DNA of 15,473 nt, from contig JAPUES010000122.1 in NCBI GenBank assembly GCA_027492445.1, positions 1 through 15,473 on the forward strand, read 5' to 3'. Shown piece after piece: positions 6,565 through 13,716 of the stretch. Made by a program: the position numbers and the translations under genes. The DNA is from Sporomusaceae bacterium (GTDB taxonomy: Bacteria > Bacillota > Negativicutes > DSM-13327). Within the stretch, counting starts at the first letter, position 1; each line of letters begins with the position of its first letter. Under the pieces are notes generated by a model that did not search any database, was not told the DNA's origin, and saw nothing but the letters and a program-made list of their open reading frames with translations.

Positions 6565-7358
6565 TAGAATTTAAAGCCGCCGTACTCTGCTAATGCAGCT
6601 TTGCACTGGCAATCAGCACTAGTATCAATTAATTGTATCGTATTCATTAGTAATCTTTTGAGATTCTCTGTATTTTGATTCATAATCTCAATCACTTCAC
6701 CATAGGTCAGTGGATTCTTCGATATGCCGGCAGCAAAATTTGTCACCATGCCAATGGCCGAATAACAGATTTCAGCTTCGCGAGCTAGTACTACCTCGGG
6801 TACATTTGTCATCCCTACTATATCACCGCCAAGCTTTGCAAACATCCCAATTTCAGCTGGGGTTTCAAAACGAGGGCCTTCCGTACAAACATAGGTACCC
6901 TTAGAATGAATACCAATCCCCATACTTTGGCCTACATGGAATAAAGTTTTCCCCATGGTAGGACAATATGGCGTCGTAAAATCCACATGGATAACACCAT
7001 TATTTCCGCCTTCATAAAAGGTATTAATTCGATTCTTTGTAAAATCAATAAACTGATCCACTACTACAAAATCTCCTAATTTCATAGAGAGGTTTAAGGA
7101 GCCTACGGCCGCGGTAGCTAAAATATTCCTAACGCCAATTTTTTTCAGTGCCCAAATATTTGCCCGATATTTAATTAAATGAGGAGCAATCGAATGGCTA
7201 TTGCCATGGCGTGGAATAAAAGCAATGCTTTTGCCGGCATAATCCCCAACCTTATAACTCACATTACCATAAGGGGTTAGGGTCTCAGCTTCATGTACAT
7301 TTTCTAAAATACTTGGATCATAAATCCCAGTGCCACCAATAATTCCAATTTCTATCAT
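6564..7358 (-). CDS. mtnP: S-methyl-5'-thioadenosine/thioinosine phosphorylase
   Basis: The 264-residue protein belongs to the trimeric purine nucleoside phosphorylase family. Phosphate and ribose residues are seen in GGTGIYD (8-14), PRHG (49-52), AAVGSL (83-88), TEGPRFETPAE (159-169) and MTNVPEV (183-189). These support a 5'-methylthio nucleoside phosphorylase making 5-methylthioribose-1-phosphate plus a free base. The base-recognition segment reads VTNFAAG (205-211): Asn207 and Ala209 stand where human MTA phosphorylase has Asp220 and Asp222. An Asn here is the mark of 6-oxopurine enzymes such as PNP and bacterial methylthioinosine phosphorylase, so methylthioinosine or deoxyinosine may be the true substrate. 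The ATG has AGGTGA just upstream. It is the first gene of the operon; the 185 bp upstream hold no convincing promoter (weakly TTTTTA/TATAAA at 7457-7429) and no riboswitch I recognise. Confidence 0.9.
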   Translation of the reverse strand: MIEIGIIGGTGIYDPSILENVHEAETLTPYGNVSYKVGDYAGKSIAFIPRHGNSHSIAPHLIKYRANIWALKKIGVRNILATAAVGSLNLSMKLGDFVVVDQFIDFTKNRINTFYEGGNNGVIHVDFTTPYCPTMGKTLFHVGQSMGIGIHSKGTYVCTEGPRFETPAEIGMFAKLGGDIVGMTNVPEVVLAREAEICYSAIGMVTNFAAGISKNPLTYGEVIEIMNQNTENLKRLLMNTIQLIDTSADCQCKAALAEYGGFKF

Positions 7359-7490
7359 ATTATCACCTGCTAAAAGTTCTACTCTACTACCTACATATGC
7401 ATATACATAAGAAGGGCATTATCTTATCTTTATATTCTACTACATTTTGTCTAAAAAAATAAGCCTTAATTCTTCTTAATGTTCTTAGAA

Positions 7491-7523
7491 TGGACAAAAA
7501 AGAAAAAAGGCTACCAAGCCTTT
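7491..7523 (-). terminator. rho-independent terminator of the queD-queE-surE unit
   Basis: AAAGGCT (7506-7512) pairs with AGCCTTT (7517-7523) around a 4-nt loop. On the minus strand two runs of Ts follow. A separate small hairpin (TGTAAG 7530-7535, CTTACA 7543-7548) overlaps the stop codon just upstream. Confidence 0.85.
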
Positions 7524-7543
7524 GCTAAATGTAAGCATTTTAC

Positions 7544-7963
7544 TTACAAATTGACACCCACTAACCCGCCTACTATTCCTGCTGCAGCACCTGCTACAAA
7601 TTTATTCGTCAGTGTATATAGAGAACTAGTTTCTTGATGAAGCTCCATACCAAAAGCAACAGTCACTAGTACATAAATCAAACCAATTATGATACCAATA
7701 AATAATCCCTTAGAAGCAGCCTGTTTGGTGGCATAAGCACTACCAATAAAAATGCTCAGCATCGTTACCCCAACCATAATAATTTGGATATTAAAATCCA
7801 CATATGTATTGTCAGTTACCATACTGATGAGGGATAAAAAGAGGGTACAAGCAAATGCAAAAATCCAACTTACCAATACTCCTTTGAAAATCAACATAGG
7901 GGTTCCAGATACCTTAGGTGGTTTCTTATTCATTCGTGTCCGCTGCTCAAAAGGTTTAGACAC
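7544..7963 (-). CDS. small integral membrane protein, TIGR04086/YrzE-like
   Basis: The 139-residue protein has a basic cytoplasmic N-terminus of about 22 residues followed by four hydrophobic segments (about 24-47, 58-76, 84-103 and 119-138), the last two rich in glycine. This topology, size and the final AGAAAGIVGGLVG resemble the TIGR04086 membrane family of Firmicutes, from memory; its function is unknown. The start is GTG at 7963-7961 with GGGAGG 7 nt upstream. An ATG at residue 11 lacks such a site. It is the last gene of a likely queD-queE-surE unit, 68 bp after surE, and directly precedes a terminator. No catalytic residues can be picked out. Confidence 0.7.
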   Translation of the reverse strand: MSKPFEQRTRMNKKPPKVSGTPMLIFKGVLVSWIFAFACTLFLSLISMVTDNTYVDFNIQIIMVGVTMLSIFIGSAYATKQAASKGLFIGIIIGLIYVLVTVAFGMELHQETSSLYTLTNKFVAGAAAGIVGGLVGVNL

Positions 7964-8031
7964 AATAATCCCTCCCTAATAGGTATAATTCTATTGTAAC
8001 CTTATGCGGAATACGGATAAATATTCCTTTG

Positions 8032-8787
8032 TCATAGCTCCCAACTTTTTAATAACTGCATAAGCTGATAGTTGGTAAGATCAAAGTGAATGGGCGTAAT
8101 CGAAATCTGCGATCCTTTCACAGCTTCAATATCACTATCCTCATCATTTTCATTATCGACTATATTACCACCCATCCAATAATACATACGTCCCCTTGGG
8201 TCGCTTCTACGTTCAAAACTATTTTCGTACTGCCTAATACCCAGCTTAGTAATAGCTACTCCCTTCACATCACTTGCTGCCACTGCCGGGAAATTCACAT
8301 TTAAAAGTGTATTAGGGGGCAAGGAACGATTGGCAATATTTTGCACTAACTTACTGGCAAATTCAGCCGCAGGTTCAAAATTATACTGACCTCCCCCATC
8401 TAAAGAGATCGCAATAGCAGGTATTCCATGTAATGCTCCTTCAATAGCAGCACTTACCGTACCAGAGTACAATACATCAGTGCCTAAATTAGGCCCATGG
8501 TTAATACCAGATACCACAATGTCAGGAGGATTTTTCATTAATTCTTCTAAGGCAATTTTCACACAATCCGCTGGAGTGCCGCCAATGCGCCAACCGCAGA
8601 TGCGAGGATTATCAAAGTAATATTCATCTACACGAATTGGACTATGTACTGTAATCGCTTGGCTGGTAGCGCTTCGCTCCACATCTGGTGCTACAACGGT
8701 AATATCTGCAATCTTCGAAAGCTCATGCCACAAAGCGCCAATACCATTTGCACCAATTCCATCATCATTTGTCAATAAAATTCGCAA
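8032..8787 (-). CDS. surE: 5'/3'-nucleotidase SurE
   Basis: SurE is a metal-dependent phosphatase that dephosphorylates nucleoside 5'- and 3'-monophosphates and, in some species, short polyphosphate. The 251-residue length is normal. The N-terminal metal site LLTNDDG (residues 4-10), the ERSATSQAIT loop and VSGINHGPNLGTDVLYSGTVSAA are diagnostic. The start codon is TTG at 8787-8785, with AGGAGGG 6 nt upstream and no better in-frame start. The gene is 17 nt downstream of queE, so it is cotranscribed with the preQ0 genes. A cytoplasmic nucleotide-turnover role is the safe reading; any link to deazapurine metabolism is only positional. Confidence 0.95.
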   Translation of the reverse strand: MRILLTNDDGIGANGIGALWHELSKIADITVVAPDVERSATSQAITVHSPIRVDEYYFDNPRICGWRIGGTPADCVKIALEELMKNPPDIVVSGINHGPNLGTDVLYSGTVSAAIEGALHGIPAIAISLDGGGQYNFEPAAEFASKLVQNIANRSLPPNTLLNVNFPAVAASDVKGVAITKLGIRQYENSFERRSDPRGRMYYWMGGNIVDNENDEDSDIEAVKGSQISITPIHFDLTNYQLMQLLKSWEL

Positions 8788-8804
8788 AATAATCCCTCCT
8801 ACTC

Positions 8805-9536
8805 TTATAATTGACCCATAAATTTATGAGTTTGAGGAATCACTCTTACATCACGTAGCAGCACTAAGGCTTGTTCTTGCCAAGCGAGCACTTGATCTGG
8901 GGAGACTCCACCACAATCATTAATAGGCGTAACAGGCTGAATAATGAATGGAATTTCAGGATTTATGGATGCAATGAGCTGGATAGCTTTTTGAAATTCT
9001 TCCAGCGTAGTCTTATCTGTAACTACGATTTTAACGAAAACCGTCCGAGTATTGGCCAGCTTTAAAAACTCTTTATGCTCTGCCCACAACTCTTGCCCAG
9101 TACTGCTAGGCAATTTAATATCCATACTAATCATATCAATATAAGGTAATACCTGTTTCAGAGCAAGGAATAATGTACCATTTGTTTCTAAATAAATGGG
9201 TCCTCTTAAAAGAGGAGCCAATTCTATAATCGCCTCAACCTGGCATAAAGGTTCACCGCCAGTTAAGCTAATGGAATGGTGAGGAAGCACCAATAATCCA
9301 TTAATAACGTCCGCTAATGCTGGAATGGAAAGTGGATTGGCTCGAACCTCAAAATCACGTTTACCAGGAGTTTTTTCAAGTTGTCCGTCTAGCGTAAACT
9401 CCCTTGAGTCTGGCGTATCGCAAAAAGCACAGGTTAGATTACACCCAACTAAGCGTACAAAAACTTGTCGATAACCAACACATTGCCCTTCCCCTTGAAT
9501 AGACGAAAACACTTCCACAACATTGATTGTCTTCAA
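8805..9536 (-). CDS. queE: 7-carboxy-7-deazaguanine synthase (radical SAM)
   Basis: QueE turns 6-carboxy-tetrahydropterin into 7-carboxy-7-deazaguanine, the ring-contraction step towards preQ0, queuosine and archaeosine. The 243-residue protein opens with the family motif SSIQGEGQ (11-18). Its iron-sulphur cluster motif is CX3CX2C (Cys32, Cys36, Cys39 in GCNLTCAFCDT), and SLTGGEPL binds S-adenosylmethionine. The start is TTG at 9536-9534; AGGAGG within the end of queD lies 10 nt upstream, and the gap between the genes is 5 nt. QueC, QueF and a GTP cyclohydrolase are not in the window. Confidence 0.95.
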   Translation of the reverse strand: MKTINVVEVFSSIQGEGQCVGYRQVFVRLVGCNLTCAFCDTPDSREFTLDGQLEKTPGKRDFEVRANPLSIPALADVINGLLVLPHHSISLTGGEPLCQVEAIIELAPLLRGPIYLETNGTLFLALKQVLPYIDMISMDIKLPSSTGQELWAEHKEFLKLANTRTVFVKIVVTDKTTLEEFQKAIQLIASINPEIPFIIQPVTPINDCGGVSPDQVLAWQEQALVLLRDVRVIPQTHKFMGQL

Positions 9537-9541
9537 TACAA

Positions 9542-9919
9542 TTAAGCCTCCTGGCTGTATGTCGCCGCCGAACTAGGAGATTCCCATACCCGTACAGAGC
9601 GCAGCTTTACGTCAGCGCCAAATTCCTGGGCCTCTATTAACTGATCGTATATATATTTGGCAATGTTTTCGGCCGTAGGATTAATCTTACAAAAAGGTTC
9701 TATTTCATTTAGGCAATAATGATCTAAATTTACCATGATTTTATTAACCGATGTTTTTAAATCCCGAAAATCAATTAACATCCCAAGTTCATCTAATTTT
9801 TCCCCATAAATATTTACTTCGACTTTCCAATTATGCCCGTGCAAACGGCAGCACTTCCCTGGATAATTATTAATAAAATGAGCAGCCTCAAAGTTAACAC
9901 TAATTGTTAATTCAAACAC
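9542..9919 (-). CDS. queD: 6-carboxy-5,6,7,8-tetrahydropterin synthase
   Basis: QueD converts dihydroneopterin triphosphate to 6-carboxytetrahydropterin, the substrate of QueE encoded next. The 125-residue protein shows the zinc-binding FEAAH motif and CCRLHGHNW, which supplies the catalytic Cys and the second and third zinc His. LIDFRDLK, NLDHYCLN and the C-terminal VWESPSSAATY with its substrate-binding Glu are also present. The start is GTG at 9919-9917 with AGGAGG 7 nt upstream. It is the first gene of the queD-queE-surE unit. No preQ1 riboswitch is evident in the 60 bp leader, and promoter elements there are weak (CATAAT with a poor -35). Confidence 0.95.
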   Translation of the reverse strand: MFELTISVNFEAAHFINNYPGKCCRLHGHNWKVEVNIYGEKLDELGMLIDFRDLKTSVNKIMVNLDHYCLNEIEPFCKINPTAENIAKYIYDQLIEAQEFGADVKLRSVRVWESPSSAATYSQEA

Positions 9920-9980
9920 AACTTGTCCTCCTCCTATTATGGTTTGCTACCATTACCGAAAATATACTTTCTCATTTGGG

Positions 9981-10016
9981 AAAATAAGAGATGAGTATGC
10001 ACTCATCTCTTATTTT
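9981..10016 (-). terminator. terminator hairpin at the end of the glycosyltransferase gene
   Basis: A 16-bp perfect stem (9981-9996 with 10001-10016) closes a 4-nt loop. The left part of the minus-strand stem includes the stop codon and last codon of the glycosyltransferase gene. The stem ends in TTTT on both strands, so it may work in both directions, although the free T-run is short. Confidence 0.75.
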
Positions 10017-11293
10017 ACAGCCTGCTTTGTTAAGAAATCCTCTTTCGAAAATTCATTATTCTGGGCTAGCAATACGTCTTTATAACTCATACTGCGTGTG
10101 TGCACAGTATGACTCCATTCATGGTCATTACGATGTATGAATCCCAAGATTGTAATAGGTATCCAGCTGTAAACAAATACAGGATATAGCAATAAATATA
10201 ACCATGTTTTTCCACTCGCACCTATTCTCGCTAAAATAAGTACTGGGAATACATATTGTCCAATGGCAATGACCTTCATAACTTCAATTGGTAAAATTAT
10301 ATTTATAATATTAGTATAAAAAGGGACAATGGTATACACATAGCTAGATAGTACAAATAAGGTTGATACAATTAAGAAATAAGGTTGTAATAAATGAAAT
10401 ACACCATCGAGAATTCTAATATCACGTTGTTTTATGCCTTCTATTAGCATACTAGGAATATATCTGCCAGCGATATCAAAATGTCCTTGCGCCCAACGTT
10501 TCCGTTGTTTCCAAGCTTGTGCAAAGGTTAACGGTTTTTCATCATAAACAATGGCATCATGAGCCCAAGTCGTAGGAATTCCTTTTAAAAGAACTTTCAT
10601 GGTAAATTCCATATCTTCTGTGAGACAAGTTGCACCCCAGCCGAATTTACGTAATACTTCCGTAGAAATGCACATACCCGTGCCGCCAAGTACACTAGAT
10701 AAACCAATATTATACTTCGCTAAATGCCAAATATGATTTACCACCCAAAAGGAAATAGCAAAAGTACCAGAAATCCATGTATCATCAGGGTTTTTTGCAT
10801 CAAGATAGCCTTGAATAACTTTTTCCCCTTTACATAACCGATTATTCATCTCTAATAAAAAGTTTTCATGGACTAAATTATCAGCATCAAATACCACCAC
10901 ACCATCATAATTGCGCTGTAGCTTAAATAGCTTACTAAACATCCACTCCATGGCATAACCTTTACCACGTTCTTCTAAATTAAATCGTTCATGAACGATA
11001 GCTCCCGCTGACCGAGCAATTTTTGCAGTGCTATCCGTACAATTGTCCGCAACTACAAAAATATCATATAATTCACGAGGGTATTTTAACACTTGAAGGT
11101 TTTCTATTAAATGTCGAATAACCTGTTCTTCATTATGAGCAGCAACAATAATGGCAAAAGTGCTTTTAGGCGTCATAATTTTGTTTTCTTTTTTACGCCA
11201 AATACAGAAAAACGCAATGACAAAATAATATACTGTAAAGAACACAATAATTAGTTGTAAGGGAATCATTATATAATCAAAGATATAATTCAT
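10010..11293 (-). CDS. membrane glycosyltransferase family 2 (processive, BcsA/HAS-like motifs)
   Basis: The 427-residue protein has an N-terminal membrane helix (about 9-31), a cytoplasmic GT-A domain and two to three C-terminal helices (about 290-385). Catalytic motifs run in order: IIVAAHNEE (48-56), VADNCTD (81-87), metal-binding DAD (136-138), TED (225-227, the acceptor-side base) and QRKRW (263-267). The TED plus QxxRW pair is typical of inverting, often processive, polysaccharide synthases that extrude a chain through the membrane. The product sugar cannot be told from sequence; there is no PilZ domain. The ATG has AAAGGAG 8 nt upstream. It is a single-gene unit with its own promoter (11363-11392) and terminator, between the preQ0 and phospholipid genes. 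A surface or capsule glycan role is likely. Confidence 0.88.
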   Translation of the reverse strand: MNYIFDYIMIPLQLIIVFFTVYYFVIAFFCIWRKKENKIMTPKSTFAIIVAAHNEEQVIRHLIENLQVLKYPRELYDIFVVADNCTDSTAKIARSAGAIVHERFNLEERGKGYAMEWMFSKLFKLQRNYDGVVVFDADNLVHENFLLEMNNRLCKGEKVIQGYLDAKNPDDTWISGTFAISFWVVNHIWHLAKYNIGLSSVLGGTGMCISTEVLRKFGWGATCLTEDMEFTMKVLLKGIPTTWAHDAIVYDEKPLTFAQAWKQRKRWAQGHFDIAGRYIPSMLIEGIKQRDIRILDGVFHLLQPYFLIVSTLFVLSSYVYTIVPFYTNIINIILPIEVMKVIAIGQYVFPVLILARIGASGKTWLYLLLYPVFVYSWIPITILGFIHRNDHEWSHTVHTRSMSYKDVLLAQNNEFSKEDFLTKQAVK

Positions 11294-11322
11294 GGATTTT
11301 GCTCCTTTAAAATCCCATTTTC

Positions 11323-11345
11323 TAAAGTATATTTTCTATACTTTA
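11323..11345. repeat. 9-bp hairpin in the leader of the glycosyltransferase mRNA
   Basis: TAAAGTATA (11323-11331) and TATACTTTA (11337-11345) are perfect inverted copies around TTTTC. It falls about 30 nt before the start codon and just inside the predicted transcript, so it could be an operator or a 5' stabilising hairpin. There is no T-run after it. Confidence 0.55.
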
Positions 11346-11362
11346 CCTAAAATACAAATACT

Positions 11363-11392
11363 ATTTTAAATTTAAAACCTACACCTTGTCAA
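11363..11392 (-). promoter_or_regulatory. promoter of the glycosyltransferase gene
   Basis: A consensus TTGACA (11392-11387), an 18-nt spacer and TAAAAT (11368-11363) give a near-consensus sigma-70 promoter. A perfect 14-bp palindrome, TTTTAAATTTAAAA (11364-11377), covers most of the -10 box and part of the spacer and could bind a repressor. The predicted leader is about 65 nt. Confidence 0.75.
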
Positions 11393-11477
11393 GTGAGAAA
11401 AAAATTAGTCTAGAGAGATAAAGAATAACCTTGGCTTTATTGTAACACTAAGTGAAATAATATATTTATGAAATTAC

Positions 11478-11516
11478 AAAAAAATAAGTATCCTAGAATA
11501 GGGATACTCTTTTTTT
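11478..11516 (-). terminator. terminator after pssA
   Basis: AGTATCC (11487-11493) pairs with GGATACT (11502-11508), with A-runs on the left (11478-11484) and T-runs on the right (11510-11516). On the minus strand this gives a stem followed by seven Ts right after the pssA stop codon. The symmetry means it could act in both directions. Confidence 0.88.
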
Positions 11517-11518
11517 AA

Positions 11519-12208
11519 TTACGCTTTATTGTCAGCAGGCCTATAATCAAATAAACCAAACAACGTATTTAAGATTCCAAATAAAGCATAAGCAAAAAAT
11601 GGTACAAACAATAAGGTATTTGTCATCGTAGCTACGATATAGGCCGAAGTTGCAATGGTAATCACTGCCGGTATTATTCTAATTTTTTCTCCCTGACCTT
11701 TAAAATCCGGATATTTTATCGTGCTTACCATTAAATATCCACACACAACAACCATAATAGGAAATAACCAACCAGAAGGCTTAATCCCAAGCATAATAAA
11801 GGTAGCCAGAACACAACCTGCTGCTGGAATTGGCAGCCCCATAAAATAGCCTTTAACTACACCGGTATTAACATTAAAACGAGCTAGGCGCAAGGCGCCA
11901 CAAGTCGCAAAAAATGCTGCAATAATATACCCGAACATTCCCGGTAAATCTTTTAATAAAAAGGCATATGCCAATATGGCAGGAGCTACACCAAAGGATA
12001 CTAAATCACATAAAGAATCTAGTTCCTTACCAAATTCACTGCTGGCATTTAAGTATCTTGCAACTCTGCCATCAAGACCATCACTCACCATAGCGGCTAC
12101 TATATATAACGCAGCCTGATAAAATTCACCATTAAAAGTAGAAATGATTCCACCCATACCTAAAATTAAATTTAGAGCCGTTAGCGCATTAGGAATTATA
12201 CTCTTCAA
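11519..12208 (-). CDS. pssA: CDP-diacylglycerol-serine O-phosphatidyltransferase
   Basis: PssA joins CDP-diacylglycerol and serine to make phosphatidylserine at the inner membrane, the substrate of the decarboxylase encoded just upstream. The CDP-alcohol phosphotransferase signature is complete: Asp43, Asp46-Gly47, Ala50-Arg51, Gly60, Asp64 and Asp68. The 229-residue protein is otherwise hydrophobic with about six to seven membrane segments, as in the Bacillus-type integral-membrane enzymes rather than the soluble E. coli type. The start is TTG at 12208-12206 with GGGAGG 8 nt upstream; it overlaps the psd stop by 4 nt (TTGA), indicating coupled translation. It is the last gene of the unit before a terminator. 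Confidence 0.94.
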   Translation of the reverse strand: MKSIIPNALTALNLILGMGGIISTFNGEFYQAALYIVAAMVSDGLDGRVARYLNASSEFGKELDSLCDLVSFGVAPAILAYAFLLKDLPGMFGYIIAAFFATCGALRLARFNVNTGVVKGYFMGLPIPAAGCVLATFIMLGIKPSGWLFPIMVVVCGYLMVSTIKYPDFKGQGEKIRIIPAVITIATSAYIVATMTNTLLFVPFFAYALFGILNTLFGLFDYRPADNKA

Positions 12209-12843
12209 GGTAACAACCTCCCAATAACCGTCTCTCCACCTACTACTCTATCGCCTTTTTTAACCAGTATTTCTACTGTTTTGGGCACAATAACTTCTGT
12301 ACAGGAAGCAAATTTAATCAGACCATATCTTTCACCTTTCTCGAGAGCGCTACCAAGGGTTACCCAAGAAACTATGCGTCTAGCCAAAAGACCAGCAATT
12401 TGGGTTACTAAGATTCGCATAGTATCATTTTCTAAACCGATGGAATGACGTTCATTCTCACACCCTACTGAATCCTTATATGCGGGGCGAAAACGTCCAC
12501 AAGTGTATTGTTGAAATTTAATTTCACCAGCAATCGGACTACGATTGACATGCACATCAAAAACAGATAAAAAGATTGTCACCTTCGTGCCGACTTCGTT
12601 TAAAAAAAGATCATCATACACTTCACATACATTCATCACCTTACCATCAGCTGGTGAAACAAGAACCTTCTCGTCACTAGGTATTACACGTTTTGGATTT
12701 CGAAAAAAGAAAGTAATAAAACCCATGAAAACGGCTGGAATAATACTCCAATACGGGTCAATTACCAAGAAAACTACAAATGTAAAAAAAGCAAGAACTG
12801 CAATATATATATATCCTTCTTTAACTATCGGCGCCTTAACCAT
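12205..12843 (-). CDS. psd: phosphatidylserine decarboxylase proenzyme, short type, with Ala-Ser at the cleavage site
   Basis: Psd decarboxylates phosphatidylserine to phosphatidylethanolamine and uses a pyruvoyl group formed by self-cleavage of the proenzyme. At 212 residues this is the short form. Two N-terminal hydrophobic segments (about 11-28 and 34-47) anchor it; then come SPADGKV (63-69, Asp66), SVFDVHVNRSP (93-103, His98) and NERHSIGLEN. The cleavage Ser is most likely Ser180 in IKFASCTEV, leaving a 33-residue alpha subunit. Family members usually have Gly-Ser here; this one has Ala-Ser (codons GCT TCC). The ATG at 12843 follows GAGGTG by 5 nt. It overlaps pssA by 4 nt. Confidence 0.9.
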   Translation of the reverse strand: MVKAPIVKEGYIYIAVLAFFTFVVFLVIDPYWSIIPAVFMGFITFFFRNPKRVIPSDEKVLVSPADGKVMNVCEVYDDLFLNEVGTKVTIFLSVFDVHVNRSPIAGEIKFQQYTCGRFRPAYKDSVGCENERHSIGLENDTMRILVTQIAGLLARRIVSWVTLGSALEKGERYGLIKFASCTEVIVPKTVEILVKKGDRVVGGETVIGRLLP

Positions 12844-12867
12844 TCATCCACCTCATCTTAACGACCT

Positions 12868-12873
12868 ATTATA
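12868..12873 (-). promoter_or_regulatory. possible -10 box upstream of psd
   Basis: A perfect TATAAT occurs on the minus strand 25 nt ahead of the psd start, in the 74-bp gap after the TagA-type gene. No good -35 is found at 16-19 nt. It may be an internal promoter or chance in AT-rich sequence. Confidence 0.25.
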
Positions 12874-12917
12874 TTTTTACTAAATTTTCTACTGCGACTT
12901 CATTGTTAAAAACTTTT

Positions 12918-13640
12918 CTATTTACCTAAGATGACACGCATTACAAAACGGGGCAAAGCTAACATGCGTAGTCCACGTTTTGGTTCAGAAAGAAGGCGAT
13001 ACAACCATTCTAAACTAGCTTTTTGCATCCATAAGGGAGCTCGTTTTACAACTCCAGCCATTACATCAAAGGTTCCGCCAACACCAATCGCTACCGGCAC
13101 TGCCAACTCTTGTTGATATTTCGCAATCCATTTTTCTTGTCGTGGTACCCCTAAGGCAACTAATAAAACATCCGGACGACATTTTTTTATAGTATTGATG
13201 ATCTCTGGTTCCTCTTCTTTGGTAAAAAAGCCATGGCGGGTACCAACAATTTGCACACCAGGGCAACGCTTCTCCGCTGCTAATTTAGCTTTGTCAACTA
13301 CACCAGGTGCTCCGCCCAACATATAAATTCGATACTTTTTATCCATAGCTGCTACTAATAAATTTTGCACTAAATCATAACCAGCAACACGTTCTGGCAT
13401 ACTATCACCATGATAACGCGCTGCCCATACTACACCAGCACCATCAGGGACAACCAAATCTGCATTCTGAATAATGTGTGCTAGTTCTTGATCCTGCTTA
13501 GCCATCATTATTATTTCCGCATTGGGTGTAACGACCAAATGTGTATTTTTTTGAGCAATAAAATCTTCTACCTTATTTACTGCCTCTTTCATTGTTACAG
13601 AATCAATCATTACATCTAAAACAGCTACTCTATTGCGCAC
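12918..13640 (-). CDS. WecG/TagA/CpsF family glycosyltransferase (GT26)
   Basis: The 240-residue protein has the full GT26 pattern: TPNAE (38-42), VPDGAGVV with the probable catalytic Asp66, RVAGYDLVQ, MLGGAPGV and LLVALGVPRQEKWI. Characterised members transfer N-acetylmannosamine or its uronic acid to a lipid-linked GlcNAc in wall teichoic acid or enterobacterial common antigen synthesis. The C-terminal part (PLWMQKASLEWLYRLLSEP) is typical and mediates peripheral membrane contact. The start is GTG at 13640-13638; AAGGAG lies 12 nt upstream, a long spacing, and no better in-frame start exists. It sits between the penicillin-binding protein gene and psd, so an envelope glycolipid role is likely, with the exact sugar unknown. 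Confidence 0.9.
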   Translation of the reverse strand: MRNRVAVLDVMIDSVTMKEAVNKVEDFIAQKNTHLVVTPNAEIIMMAKQDQELAHIIQNADLVVPDGAGVVWAARYHGDSMPERVAGYDLVQNLLVAAMDKKYRIYMLGGAPGVVDKAKLAAEKRCPGVQIVGTRHGFFTKEEEPEIINTIKKCRPDVLLVALGVPRQEKWIAKYQQELAVPVAIGVGGTFDVMAGVVKRAPLWMQKASLEWLYRLLSEPKRGLRMLALPRFVMRVILGK

Positions 13641-13677
13641 TATACATAAAGTCTCCTTACTAAAAAAATCAACTACT

Positions 13678-13716
13678 TAAAAGTTTCTTAATTATTGTAT
13701 CACAATATTAGAAACT
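13678..13716 (-). terminator. bulged hairpin at the end of the penicillin-binding protein gene
   Basis: The 15-nt arm at 13702-13716 is complementary to 13682-13698 apart from two bulged bases, with a 3-nt loop. On the minus strand the hairpin begins in the last sense codons and ends in CTTTT. It looks like a weak terminator, but the same bases form a promoter (13694-13722). Confidence 0.5.

Noticed and set aside
7359..7543. SAM or SAH riboswitch upstream of mtnP
   Set aside because: Expected because of the gene set, but I see no kink-turn or conserved core, only AT-rich sequence and the neighbouring terminator.
8805..9536. QueE as the source of 5'-deoxyadenosine for the salvage operon
   Set aside because: QueE uses S-adenosylmethionine as a regenerated cofactor, so it would not release much 5'-deoxyadenosine; other radical SAM enzymes are better candidates.
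9920..9980. preQ1 riboswitch ahead of queD
   Set aside because: No matching hairpin with an A-rich tail is visible in the short leader.
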